From Granulicatella sp041433555 (GTDB lineage Bacteria > Bacillota > Bacilli > Lactobacillales > Aerococcaceae): a stretch of 64,000 nucleotides of DNA. Positions 51,289 through 59,270 of the stretch are shown piece after piece. The first letter of the stretch is position 1. Every line of letters begins with the position of its first letter. The DNA is taken from the NCBI RefSeq assembly GCF_041433555.1, contig NZ_JAPWBR010000010.1:3908-67907 (forward strand), read 5' to 3'. The notes under the pieces are model-generated. The model did no database searches. It was not told where the DNA came from and saw only the letters and a list, made by a program, of their open reading frames with translations. The translations under genes and the position numbers were made by a program.

Positions 51289-51927
51289 TTACTCACCCTT
51301 TCCGTTGTTCGCCAAACGAGCTTTTAGAATTCGAATTGGACGATCTAACTCACTGATAGGAGAATTAATCTCTTCGATAATTTGTTGACGCTCGTTAGCA
51401 GAGTTGTTCACTTCAATGATGAGTGATCTCAATTCATCGTTTGTTTGTTTTCCGCCAGAGATGCTAACGAAGAACTCAGCTTCTTTTTCTAATTGTTTTT
51501 GAGACATTTCAGAGTAGTTCTTTAAATGATTAACAATCGATTGAAGATTTGATACTACAATTTGAATTTCTGCTGAAGGGAGGTTCTTATCCTTCAAGTT
51601 ACTTAGTCTAGTCGCATCATCTGATAAAACTTTGAGCGATTTTTGCATAGACTTCAACAATTGCTGACGTTCTTGAATATTGGTGAATACTTTACCCGTT
51701 TTCTTAGCGTAAGTAGTCATCGTGTAATCTTCTTGGATATCCGCTTCCCAATCTGATTGTAACGAATTTTCTAACGCTTGAATGTCATTTAATTGTTGAA
51801 CGACAACAGGTAAGGTATCTTGTACTTCTTGAACAGTAGATTCGGCACTTTTCTTTGTATTACCGCAAGCTCCTAAAAATAAGAACCCAGCGCTAATCAA
51901 GAATACCTTGGCTGCGATTTTTTTCAT
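51289..51927 (-). CDS. Cell-wall-binding lipoprotein of the YkyA family
   Basis: A 212-residue lipoprotein with lipobox LFLGACGN (Cys21 lipidated), followed by a mostly helical, coiled-coil region of about 180 residues. The overall pattern resembles the YkyA family (putative cell-wall binding lipoproteins of Bacilli); function unknown. The start has a GGAG-type RBS, and the promoter at 51966-51994 is good. It is cotranscribed with the glycoside-hydrolase-like gene, suggesting a shared envelope role. Confidence 0.78.
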   Translation of the reverse strand: MKKIAAKVFLISAGFLFLGACGNTKKSAESTVQEVQDTLPVVVQQLNDIQALENSLQSDWEADIQEDYTMTTYAKKTGKVFTNIQERQQLLKSMQKSLKVLSDDATRLSNLKDKNLPSAEIQIVVSNLQSIVNHLKNYSEMSQKQLEKEAEFFVSISGGKQTNDELRSLIIEVNNSANERQQIIEEINSPISELDRPIRILKARLANNGKGE

Positions 51928-51965
51928 AATACACTCCTTTTACAGTAATGCGTTTTCTTGTTGAT

Positions 51966-51994
51966 ATTATACGTGTATTTTGATGATTTTTCAA
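51966..51994 (-). promoter_or_regulatory. Promoter of the lipoprotein-DUF4015 operon
   Basis: On the minus strand: TTGAAA (51989-51994), 17 bp, TATAAT (51966-51971). Confidence 0.68.
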
Positions 51995-52101
51995 TCTTTT
52001 GGTTGATTTTTAGGACTTTCTCCCCATTTTCAGTTAAATTTTACCCGTTTTTACCCCTTGAGTGGAAAAAAGTGTTTCATTTTAACCAGATTTTCAGTTC
52101 G

Positions 52102-52130
52102 TTGACTATAAGTTGACTTCTTTGTACAAT
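52102..52130 (+). promoter_or_regulatory. Promoter of lspA-rluD-pyrR
   Basis: TTGACT (52102-52107), 17-bp spacer, TACAAT (52125-52130). Confidence 0.65.
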
Positions 52131-52160
52131 ACTATTATTGAAAAGAAATGGAGAAGTGAC

Positions 52161-52610
52161 ATGTTTTTATATTTAATTTTAAGTGCTGTATTAATTATTG
52201 CAGATCAATTAGTGAAATTATGGATTGTAAATAATTTTAACTTACATGATGGGATGGAATTCATTAATGGGTTAGTCAGTATTTTATACGTTCGAAACAC
52301 TGGGGCAGCATGGGGGATGTTTGAAGGGAAGATGTTTTTCTTCTACGCAATCACCGCTGTAGCTGTGGGGACACTTTTATACTTAATGTTTAAAGAAAAA
52401 GGGAAATCTAAATTATTATTAACAGCTTATGCTTTTATTCTTGCAGGTGCTGTAGGAAACTTTATTGATCGCATTCGTTTGGGTTATGTAGTGGATATGT
52501 TTAAATTTGAATTTATCGACTTCCCAATTTTTAACGTTGCTGATATTTGTTTAACTTTCGGGGTAATTATCTTATTCTATTATGTTATTTTTAAAGAACA
52601 ATCAAAATAG
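52161..52610 (+). CDS. lspA: Lipoprotein signal peptidase (signal peptidase II)
   Basis: An aspartic membrane peptidase removing signal peptides from prolipoproteins. The 149-residue protein has four membrane helices. The conserved boxes are IIADQLVKLW, RNTGAAWGMF, GNFIDRIRLGYVVDMF (catalytic Asp112) and FNVADIC (catalytic Asp128). ATG 52161 follows GGAGAAG; the frame is open to 52113 but that part lies on the promoter. rluD begins ten bases after the stop, the standard lspA-rluD pairing. Likely substrates in the window are PhnD and the YkyA-like lipoprotein. Confidence 0.96.
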   Translation: MFLYLILSAVLIIADQLVKLWIVNNFNLHDGMEFINGLVSILYVRNTGAAWGMFEGKMFFFYAITAVAVGTLLYLMFKEKGKSKLLLTAYAFILAGAVGNFIDRIRLGYVVDMFKFEFIDFPIFNVADICLTFGVIILFYYVIFKEQSK

Positions 52611-52619
52611 GAGAGCGTT

Positions 52620-53543
52620 ATGACATCAGTATTTAAAGAATTAACACTTGATTTAGAAAAAACTGAACGATTAGATAAAGTCTTAACTGCCACGCTTGGT
52701 ATTAGTAGAAGTACAATTCAAAGCTGGTTAAAAGCTGGACTTGTATCTGTTAATGGTGAAGTGGTGAAATCCAATTATAAAGCTCAAAATGGAGACGTAG
52801 TGACAATTCTTCAAAAAGAGGAAGAAGCTATTACCATTCAGCCTGAAGATATTCCTCTAGATATCGTTTATGAAGATGATTCATTAATTGTAGTGAATAA
52901 ACCAAGTGGAATGGTTGTTCATCCGTCAAAAGGACACTATAGCGGAACTCTCGTAAACGCTTTGTTATATCATTCAAATAGTTTATCAGATAGCACGAGT
53001 GAAGAAATTTATCGTCCAGGTCTTGTTCACCGAATTGATAAGGATACAAGTGGTCTATTAGTGATCGCAAAGAATAATGACGTTCATCAAAAGTTAGCAC
53101 AGCAGATTAGTGAGAATAAAATGAACCGTGAGTACATCGCTATTGTTGATGGTCATTTTTCCCACGAAACAGGTGTAATTGATGCTCCATTATCTCGTCA
53201 TCAAACGAACCGTTTAAAACGAGTAGTAGAAAAGGGCGGAAAGAATGCTGTTACGCATTTTGAAGTGCTAGATGCATTTTCTGATTATTCGCTAGTGTCT
53301 TGTCGTTTAGAAACAGGTCGTACTCATCAAATTAGAGCGCATATGGAGTTTATTAAACATCCGATTGTAAATGATCCTTTGTATCATCCGAAAGGTAAAC
53401 ACGCAACTGAATTTGGTCAATTTTTACACGCGAGAACACTTAGCTTTACACATCCAGTGACTGGAGAAACGTTAAACTTCCACGTGGAACCGCCAAAAGA
53501 GTTTGAGGATTTTATCCAATTGCATAAAGGACGTTTTTCATAG
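52620..53543 (+). CDS. rluD: Pseudouridine synthase, RluD family
   Basis: Isomerises uridines in 23S rRNA (RluD-type positions are inferred). The 307 residues start with an S4 RNA-binding domain (RLDKVLTATLGISRSTIQSWLKAG). The catalytic domain follows, with VHRIDKDTSGLLVIAKN carrying the catalytic Asp, then LETGRTHQIRAHM. GRTHQIR is the RluA/RluD motif III. It sits between lspA and pyrR, as in many Firmicutes. Confidence 0.93.
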   Translation: MTSVFKELTLDLEKTERLDKVLTATLGISRSTIQSWLKAGLVSVNGEVVKSNYKAQNGDVVTILQKEEEAITIQPEDIPLDIVYEDDSLIVVNKPSGMVVHPSKGHYSGTLVNALLYHSNSLSDSTSEEIYRPGLVHRIDKDTSGLLVIAKNNDVHQKLAQQISENKMNREYIAIVDGHFSHETGVIDAPLSRHQTNRLKRVVEKGGKNAVTHFEVLDAFSDYSLVSCRLETGRTHQIRAHMEFIKHPIVNDPLYHPKGKHATEFGQFLHARTLSFTHPVTGETLNFHVEPPKEFEDFIQLHKGRFS

Positions 53544-53557
53544 TAGAGGAGACGACA

Positions 53558-54094
53558 ATGAAAGAAGTTAGAATTATGGACGAAGGCGCCATCAGCAGAG
53601 CATTAACTAGAATCTCATATGAAATTATCGAGCAACAAAAAGATGTTTCGAACTTAGTTATCATTGGAATTAAAACTAGAGGAATTACTTTAGCAAAACG
53701 CATTGCTGAAAAGATTTCGGCTCTTGAAAAGAAAAAAGTTCCAGTTGGTGAAGTGGATATCACATTATATCGTGACGACAGACATGATAGTGAAGAGACT
53801 TACGCCCCGGTTTTAAATGGAACGCATATTCCATTCGACATTAAAGGGAAGCAAGTCGTTCTCGTAGATGATGTATTATTCACGGGAAGAACTGTCAGAG
53901 CAGCTCTTGATGCAATTATGGATGTAGATAGACCAAAAAGAATTAGTTTAGCGATTCTAATTGATAGAGGACACCGAGAGTTACCAATCCGTCCTGATTT
54001 TATTGGTAAGAATGTACCAACTTCTTTAGATGAAGTGATTCATGTTCGATTAACAGAAGATGATCATATAGAAGAAGTGATTATTGAAAAATAG
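53558..54094 (+). CDS. pyrR: PyrR bifunctional pyr attenuation regulator/uracil phosphoribosyltransferase
   Basis: PyrR binds pyr mRNA in response to UMP and also has uracil phosphoribosyltransferase activity. The 178-residue protein carries the PRPP loop VVLVDDVLFTGRTVRAALDA, the N-terminal MDEGAISRALTRISYEI and DITLYRDD, and the C-terminal RGHRELPIRPDFIGKNVPTS. It is followed by a terminator instead of pyr biosynthetic genes, so its targets lie elsewhere. No PyrR-binding attenuator was seen in the 14-base gap after rluD. Confidence 0.95.
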   Translation: MKEVRIMDEGAISRALTRISYEIIEQQKDVSNLVIIGIKTRGITLAKRIAEKISALEKKKVPVGEVDITLYRDDRHDSEETYAPVLNGTHIPFDIKGKQVVLVDDVLFTGRTVRAALDAIMDVDRPKRISLAILIDRGHRELPIRPDFIGKNVPTSLDEVIHVRLTEDDHIEEVIIEK

Positions 54095-54102
54095 TTTATA
54101 CG

Positions 54103-54138
54103 ATACCTTCTCATTCAATGAGAGGGTATTTTTATTTT
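54103..54138 (+). terminator. Terminator of lspA-rluD-pyrR
   Basis: ATACCTTCTCAT (54103-54114), TCA loop, ATGAGAGGGTAT (54118-54129), then a T-rich tract. Confidence 0.88.
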
Positions 54139-54243
54139 AGGAATTAAAATGATCAAATCACATATTTTAGTCGTTTTAAAAACGTAAAAATACGAATTCT
54201 TCCTATATAAATAACTATATTACCAATTTCCAAACGTTCGTAA

Positions 54244-54257
54244 AGTAAACGCAAACA
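54244..54257 (+). promoter_or_regulatory. Possible cre (CcpA) site, upstream copy
   Basis: AGTAAACGCAAACA fits 12 of 14 positions of TGWAARCGYTWNCW. It lies about 50 bp ahead of the ula promoter. Confidence 0.35.
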
Positions 54258-54266
54258 ATCATAAAA
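54253..54266 (+). repeat. Left arm of a 14-bp inverted repeat flanking the ula promoter
   Basis: AAACAATCATAAAA, whose exact reverse complement stands at 54383-54396. The two arms bracket the promoter with about 116 bp between them, as for looping or paired operators of a dedicated repressor. Confidence 0.6.
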
Positions 54267-54287
54267 CTGATTATTCGATTACTTGTT

Positions 54288-54301
54288 TGTAAACGGTTGT
54301 A
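54288..54301 (+). promoter_or_regulatory. Probable cre (CcpA) site overlapping the ula -35
   Basis: TGTAAACGGTTGTA matches 12 of 14 cre positions and overlaps the -35 box. CcpA binding here would block the promoter when preferred sugars are present. Confidence 0.5.
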
Positions 54302-54325
54302 ACCGAAAATTCTATATACTATACT
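54297..54325 (+). promoter_or_regulatory. Promoter of the ula operon
   Basis: TTGTAA (54297-54302), 17-bp spacer, TATACT (54320-54325). The resulting 5' UTR is about 95 bases and contains the second 14-bp repeat arm. Confidence 0.58.
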
Positions 54326-54382
54326 AATAGCATGAATTGGTACCGTAACTTATTAAATGATCATTTTCGTAAGACGTTATGA

Positions 54383-54396
54383 TTTTATGATTGTTT
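54383..54396 (+). repeat. Right arm of the 14-bp inverted repeat in the ula leader
   Basis: TTTTATGATTGTTT, exact reverse complement of 54253-54266. It lies inside a short direct repeat of TATGATT. Confidence 0.6.
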
Positions 54397-54425
54397 AAGG
54401 CAAGATAGAAAAGGAGAATGATATA

Positions 54426-55064
54426 ATGGCAATTCCTAATTTACAAGTTGCTTTGGACCACAACCGTATCGAAGATGCATTAAAAGATGCTCTTGCGGTT
54501 GGTAACGAAGTTGACATTATTGAAGCAGGAACAATTTTACTTTTAAACGAAGGAGACAAAGCGATTAAATGCTTACGCAGCGCTTTCCCTGATAAAGTAA
54601 TCATTGCTGATACAAAATGTGCTGACGCTGGTACAACTGTTGCTAAAAACGTTGAACTTGCAGGAGCTGACTGGATGACAGTTATTTGCTGCGCAACGAT
54701 CCCAACGATGGAAGCAGCTAACAAAGAAGTGAAATCTCTTCAAGTTGAATTATATGGAGATTGGACTTTCGAACAAGCACAACAATGGAGAGATGCTGGT
54801 ATTGACCAAGCAATCTTCCACCAAAGCCGCGACGCTCTATTTGCAGGAGCTACTTGGACTGAATCTGATTTAAACAAAATCCGTCGTTTAATCGACATGG
54901 GATTCAAAGTTTCAGCAACAGGTGGATTAACAAAAGACACATTAAAAGTGTTTGAAGGAATTCCAATTTACACATTCATCGCAGGACGTGGAATCTACGC
55001 TACTGAAAATCCAGCACAATCTGCTCGTGAATTCAAAGAAGAAATCAAACGTATCTGGGGTTAA
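54426..55064 (+). CDS. ulaD: 3-keto-L-gulonate-6-phosphate decarboxylase
   Basis: A Mg-dependent decarboxylase converting 3-keto-L-gulonate 6-phosphate to L-xylulose 5-phosphate. It belongs to the OMP decarboxylase suprafamily, and 212 residues is normal. The active-site set is present: Asp11 (VALDHN), Glu33 (IIEAGT), Asp62-x-Lys64-x-x-Asp67 (ADTKCADAG), and the KGPDC-specific His131 and Arg134 in FHQSRDA. The close relative hexulose-6-phosphate synthase is excluded by the ula context. It is the first gene of the operon, with RBS AAAAGGAGAA. Confidence 0.92.
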   Translation: MAIPNLQVALDHNRIEDALKDALAVGNEVDIIEAGTILLLNEGDKAIKCLRSAFPDKVIIADTKCADAGTTVAKNVELAGADWMTVICCATIPTMEAANKEVKSLQVELYGDWTFEQAQQWRDAGIDQAIFHQSRDALFAGATWTESDLNKIRRLIDMGFKVSATGGLTKDTLKVFEGIPIYTFIAGRGIYATENPAQSAREFKEEIKRIWG

Positions 55065-55082
55065 TCCCAAGGAGGAAAAACA

Positions 55083-56144
55083 ATGGCAAATATCAAAGAT
55101 GTAACAAAAGAATCTTGGATTTTATCAACTTTCCCAGAATGGGGAACTTGGTTAAACGAAGAAATCGAACGCGAAGAAGTTAAACCTGGAACATTCGCTA
55201 TGTGGTGGTTAGGATGTACTGGTATCTGGTTAAAATCAGAAAAAAACACTAACATCTTATGTGACTTATGGTGTGGAACTGGTAAACGTAGCCACGGTAA
55301 CGGAAAAATGAAAACTGGTCACCAAATGCAACGTATGAGTGGTTGCCAAAACTTACAACCAAACTTACGTACACAACCATTCGTAATCGATCCATTTGAA
55401 GTGAAAAACGTTGATGCTTTAGTAGTAACACACATTCACTCAGACCACTTAGACATTAACACAGCTGCTGCAGTTGCTAATAACTGTCCAGAAGCTAAAT
55501 TCGTGGGACCACAAGAAGTAGTAAATACTTGGTTAGGTTGGGGAGTTCCTGCTGAACGTACTATCGTAGTACACCCAGGAGACTCAGTTAAAATCAAAGA
55601 CATCGAAATCGTTGCTTTAGAAGCATTTGACCGTACAGCCTTAGTAACTGCTAAAGACGGTGAAGTTCTTAAAGGAAAAATGCCTCAAGATATGGACGAA
55701 ATCGCTGTTAACTACTTATTCAAAACAAGTGGTGGCAACTTATATCACGCAGGAGATTCTCACTACTCAAACATGTTTGCAAAACATGGTAACGAACATG
55801 AAATCGATGTGTGCTTAGGTGCTTACGGTGAAAACCCTCGTGGTATCACTGACAAAGTGACTTCAGTTGATATGTTACGTATGGCTGAATCATTAAACGC
55901 TAAAGTTGTTATCCCAGTTCACTATGACATTTGGGCTAACTTCCAAGCAGATCCAAAAGAAATTACAGAAATCTGGAAATTCAAGAAAGATCGCCTAGAA
56001 TACAAATTCAAACCATTCATCTGGCAAGTAGGTGGTAAATATACTTACCCAACTGACAAAGATAAATTAGAATTCAACTTCTACCGTGGATTTGACGATG
56101 TATTCTCAGTTGAGAATGACGTACCATTCCCATCATTCTTATAA
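55083..56144 (+). CDS. ulaG: L-ascorbate-6-phosphate lactonase
   Basis: A metallo-beta-lactamase-fold hydrolase that opens L-ascorbate 6-phosphate to 3-keto-L-gulonate 6-phosphate. The 353-residue protein has the metal motif HxHxDH in VVTHIHSDHLD. MWWLGCTGIWLK, YHAGDSHYSNMF and VIPVHYDIWANFQ are UlaG-typical. It lies between ulaD and the PTS genes. A stem-loop after its stop may partly separate it from the transporter genes. Confidence 0.94.
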   Translation: MANIKDVTKESWILSTFPEWGTWLNEEIEREEVKPGTFAMWWLGCTGIWLKSEKNTNILCDLWCGTGKRSHGNGKMKTGHQMQRMSGCQNLQPNLRTQPFVIDPFEVKNVDALVVTHIHSDHLDINTAAAVANNCPEAKFVGPQEVVNTWLGWGVPAERTIVVHPGDSVKIKDIEIVALEAFDRTALVTAKDGEVLKGKMPQDMDEIAVNYLFKTSGGNLYHAGDSHYSNMFAKHGNEHEIDVCLGAYGENPRGITDKVTSVDMLRMAESLNAKVVIPVHYDIWANFQADPKEITEIWKFKKDRLEYKFKPFIWQVGGKYTYPTDKDKLEFNFYRGFDDVFSVENDVPFPSFL

Positions 56145-56168
56145 TATTGTCATTAAATAAATTTGGAG

Positions 56169-56195
56169 AGCCTAGAGCTTAACCCACTCTAGGCT
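56169..56195 (+). other. Intercistronic stem-loop between ulaG and ulaC
   Basis: AGCCTAGAG (56169-56177) pairs with CTCTAGGCT (56187-56195). Only three T follow, so it is more likely an RNA stability/processing element or weak attenuator than a full terminator. Confidence 0.65.
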
Positions 56196-56247
56196 TTACC
56201 AAAGTGTAATAATGAATACGATTTCTTAATAACACAAGGAGGAATAT

Positions 56248-56697
56248 ATGTTAAAAGAGATTATCGAAAATGATCGCTTTTCGTTCCAAAAAGGGTCTCT
56301 ATCATGGGAAGAAGCCATTAAAAAAGCTTGTCAACCTTTATTAGAACAAAAGATCATTGAACCTGAATATCCAGGTTACATTATTAGTAATGTTCATGAA
56401 TTTGGACCTTACATCGTAATTGCTCCAGAAATCTGTATCCCTCATGCTCAAGAAGGAAAAGGGGTAAATGATACTGCTGTAGCATTTATGAACGTTGAAG
56501 AAGCTGTGGACTTTGGACCGGGTGCTGACTACAAACCACATTTATTCTTCGTATTAGCATCAACCGATAATGAAAAACACTTAAACAACTTATCAGAGTT
56601 AGTGACATTATTAGATGATGAAACAATTATCAATGCGTTTGTTGAAGCGCGCTCAAAAGAGGACTTAGAAAAAATTTTAAAAGGAATAGGTGAATAA
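56248..56697 (+). CDS. ulaC: Ascorbate PTS component IIA
   Basis: The phosphocarrier of the L-ascorbate phosphotransferase system, fructose/mannitol-type IIA fold, 149 residues. The phosphorylated His66 is in PEICIPHAQEG. It receives phosphate from HPr and passes it to IIB. RBS AAGGAGG. ulaA starts three bases after its stop. Confidence 0.92.
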   Translation: MLKEIIENDRFSFQKGSLSWEEAIKKACQPLLEQKIIEPEYPGYIISNVHEFGPYIVIAPEICIPHAQEGKGVNDTAVAFMNVEEAVDFGPGADYKPHLFFVLASTDNEKHLNNLSELVTLLDDETIINAFVEARSKEDLEKILKGIGE

Positions 56698-56699
56698 TA

Positions 56700-58196
56700 A
56701 TGGAATTTTTATTCAGTTTTTGGCAATTCTTCTATGCTAACATTTTTACTAAACCACAATATTTCGTTGGTTTAATCGTTTTAGTTGGTTACTTACTATT
56801 GGGTCGTAAATGGTACGATGCATTAGCAGGTTTTATTAAAGCAGTTGTAGGTTACATGATCTTAAACGTAGCTGCTGGTGGATTAGTTTCAAACTTCCGT
56901 CCAGTTTTAGCAGCTTTAGGTGATCGTTTCGGATTACAAGCTGCTGTTATTGACCCATACTTCGGTCAAGCTGCTGCAGAAGCTGCATTAAAATCAGCTG
57001 GTCATGCAACAGGTTTAACAGTACAAGTATTATTAGTTGCATTCTTAACTAACTTAGTATTAGTTATCTTCCGTAAATTAACTAAAGTTCGTACAGTATT
57101 CATCACTGGTCACATCATGGTGCAACAATCTGCTACAGCAACTTGGTTAATGGCTTTAGCTTTAGGTGATAACGTAAACCAATTACAATTTGTAATCTTA
57201 TTGGGTATTGTATTAGGTGTATATTGGGCAGTAGCTGCAAACTTAACAGTAGAAGCTACACAAGAATTAACAGAAGGCGGCGGATTTGCAATTGGTCACC
57301 AACAAATGTTTGGGGTTTGGTTAGTTGACAAATTAGCTCCTAAATTCTCAGGTAAAAGCGACAAGAAGATTGAAGATCTTGAATTACCAGGTTTCTTATC
57401 AATCTTTAAAGAATCAATCGTTGCAACATCAATCTTAATGATTGTGTTCTTCGGTGCAATCTTATTAGTATTAGGTAAAGACTACTTAGTAAGCGTAAAT
57501 GGACAAGAATTAACAGTTGCTGCTTCTAAATTCAAAATGACTACATTAAAAGCATCAGATGACTTCTTCTTCTACATTTTACAAACAGCATTAACATTCA
57601 CTGTTTATGTTCAAATCTTACAATTAGGGGTTCGTTTATTCGTTGCTGAGTTATCAGAAGCGTTCCAAGGTATCTCTAACAAATTATTACCAGGTTCTAT
57701 GCCAGCGGTTGACTGTGCTGCAGTTTACGGATTCGGTTCTCCAAACGCTGTAACAGTTGGTTTCTTATTCGGGGTATTAGGACAAATCGTAGCAATCTTA
57801 GGATTAATCGTATTCAAATCTCCAGTATTAATCATCACTGGATTCGTACCAGTATTCTTCGACAACGCTACATTCGCAGTATACGCTAACCATAAAGGTG
57901 GTTTACGTGCTGCTTCAGTCTTGACATTCTTATCAGGTGTGATCCAAGTATTAGGTGGAGCAATTGCCGCAGGTGCATTTGGTTTAGCTGCATACGGTGG
58001 ATGGCATGGTAACTTTGACTGGGATACAATCTGGGTTGGATTCGGATTCTTAATGCAAAACTTCCAATACATTGGTTTAGGTATCGTATTATTAATCTTG
58101 TTAGTAATCCCTCAATTACAATACAGCAAAAACAAAGAACATTACTTCACTATTGCTGAAGACTATGAAACATACTTAGAGTCTAAGCAAAACTAA
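56700..58196 (+). CDS. ulaA: Ascorbate PTS component IIC (permease)
   Basis: The membrane permease of the ascorbate PTS, 498 residues with about eleven hydrophobic segments. Family-typical stretches are KPQYFVGLIVLVGYLLLGRKWYDALAGF, TGHIMVQQSATATW, VEATQELTEGGGFAIGHQQM, and LPGSMPAVDCAAVYGFGSPNAVTVGFLFG with the substrate-site motif. The length is somewhat above the 465 of the E. coli protein. The gene precedes ulaB, with a stem-loop between. Confidence 0.94.
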   Translation: MEFLFSFWQFFYANIFTKPQYFVGLIVLVGYLLLGRKWYDALAGFIKAVVGYMILNVAAGGLVSNFRPVLAALGDRFGLQAAVIDPYFGQAAAEAALKSAGHATGLTVQVLLVAFLTNLVLVIFRKLTKVRTVFITGHIMVQQSATATWLMALALGDNVNQLQFVILLGIVLGVYWAVAANLTVEATQELTEGGGFAIGHQQMFGVWLVDKLAPKFSGKSDKKIEDLELPGFLSIFKESIVATSILMIVFFGAILLVLGKDYLVSVNGQELTVAASKFKMTTLKASDDFFFYILQTALTFTVYVQILQLGVRLFVAELSEAFQGISNKLLPGSMPAVDCAAVYGFGSPNAVTVGFLFGVLGQIVAILGLIVFKSPVLIITGFVPVFFDNATFAVYANHKGGLRAASVLTFLSGVIQVLGGAIAAGAFGLAAYGGWHGNFDWDTIWVGFGFLMQNFQYIGLGIVLLILLVIPQLQYSKNKEHYFTIAEDYETYLESKQN

Positions 58197-58227
58197 TTTA
58201 AATCAGTAAAAGAATATAGTAAAATTG

Positions 58228-58257
58228 GGGTATCGGGTAGTGTTCTATCCGATACTC
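58228..58257 (+). other. Intercistronic stem-loop between ulaA and ulaB
   Basis: GGGTATCGGGTAG (58228-58240) pairs over 13 positions with CTATCCGATACTC (58245-58257), with a TGTT loop. No U tract follows. Confidence 0.7.
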
Positions 58258-58281
58258 TAACAATATAAGGAGATGTAAAAT

Positions 58282-58566
58282 ATGAAAGTATTAGCAGCAT
58301 GCGGAAGCGGAATGGGATCAAGCCAAATTATTAAAATGAAATTAACAAACGTGTTCAGAAAATTGAATATTCCTTTGGAAGTTCACCACTGTGCAGTTTC
58401 TGAAGCAAAATCTTCAGCTAAAAACTATGATTTAGTAGTTATTTCATCAGCTTTATTAGAAGTATTTGATGGATTAGATTTACCAAACACTAAAATTGTA
58501 GGCTTACAAAACTTATTATCTGAAAAAGAAATGACTGAAAAAATTTCTGAAGCTTTAGGACTATAA
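58282..58566 (+). CDS. ulaB: Ascorbate PTS component IIB
   Basis: The 94-residue phosphotransfer protein between IIA and IIC. The phosphorylated Cys7 lies in the P-loop-like LAACGSGMGSSQIIKMK. It is a separate polypeptide, as in classic UlaB. RBS AAGGAG. Confidence 0.92.
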   Translation: MKVLAACGSGMGSSQIIKMKLTNVFRKLNIPLEVHHCAVSEAKSSAKNYDLVVISSALLEVFDGLDLPNTKIVGLQNLLSEKEMTEKISEALGL

Positions 58567-58580
58567 GAAGGGGTTCTACA

Positions 58581-59270
58581 ATGGCATACGAACAATTAAA
58601 AGAACGTGTATTTAAAGCAAACTTAGAGTTACCAAAACATGGATTAGTTATTTTTACATGGGGTAACGTTTCAGAGTACGACCGTGAAGCAGGGGTTATT
58701 GCGATTAAACCTTCAGGCGTTGACTATGATAAACTAACTGCTGATGATATCGTAATTGTGGATATCGACGGAAATAAAGTAGAAGGAGCTCTAAAACCTT
58801 CTTCAGACTTAGATACTCACTTAGAAATTTATCGTAATTTCAAAGATGTAAATGGGGTAGTGCATACGCACTCTCTATGGGCAACTACAATGGCTCAACA
58901 AGGACAAGAAATTCCAGCATTTGGTACAACACAAGGGGACTACTTCTACGGAACAATCCCTTGCACTCGTGAAATGACTGAAGCTGAAATTAAAGGTGCT
59001 TATGAGTTAGAAACAGGTAAAGTAATCGTTGAGACTTTCAAAGATAAAGATCCAAATGCGATTCCTGGAGTTTTAGTATTTAACCACGGACCATTTGCAT
59101 GGGGTAAAGACGCAATGGATGCAGTACACAACATTACTGTATTAGAATACGTTGCAAACATGGCATGGCATAACTTTGCTTTAAACCCAAATATGAAGCC
59201 AATGTCACAAACAATTTTAGATAAACACTATTTAAGAAAACATGGAGCGAATGCTTACTATGGACAATAA
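58581..59270 (+). CDS. ulaF: L-ribulose-5-phosphate 4-epimerase
   Basis: A zinc-dependent class II aldolase-fold epimerase converting L-ribulose 5-phosphate to D-xylulose 5-phosphate, which enters the pentose phosphate or phosphoketolase pathway. The 229 residues show zinc ligands His95 and His97 (VVHTHSLWA) and His169 (FNHGPFAWG), plus WGNVSEYD, KPSGVDYD and SSDLDTHLEIY. The family also includes AraD; the operon context assigns UlaF. It overlaps ulaE by 11 bases. Confidence 0.94.
   Translation: MAYEQLKERVFKANLELPKHGLVIFTWGNVSEYDREAGVIAIKPSGVDYDKLTADDIVIVDIDGNKVEGALKPSSDLDTHLEIYRNFKDVNGVVHTHSLWATTMAQQGQEIPAFGTTQGDYFYGTIPCTREMTEAEIKGAYELETGKVIVETFKDKDPNAIPGVLVFNHGPFAWGKDAMDAVHNITVLEYVANMAWHNFALNPNMKPMSQTILDKHYLRKHGANAYYGQ

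Noticed and set aside
52025..52039. CodY box before lspA / lipoprotein genes
   Set aside because: CATTTTCAGTTAAAT matches only 11 of 15 positions of AATTTTCWGAAAATT, too weak to call in an A+T-rich gap.
54191..54198. Competence cin-box (TACGAATA) before ula
   Set aside because: TACGAATT has one mismatch, no matching promoter spacing, and the downstream genes are catabolic; none was found before dprA.
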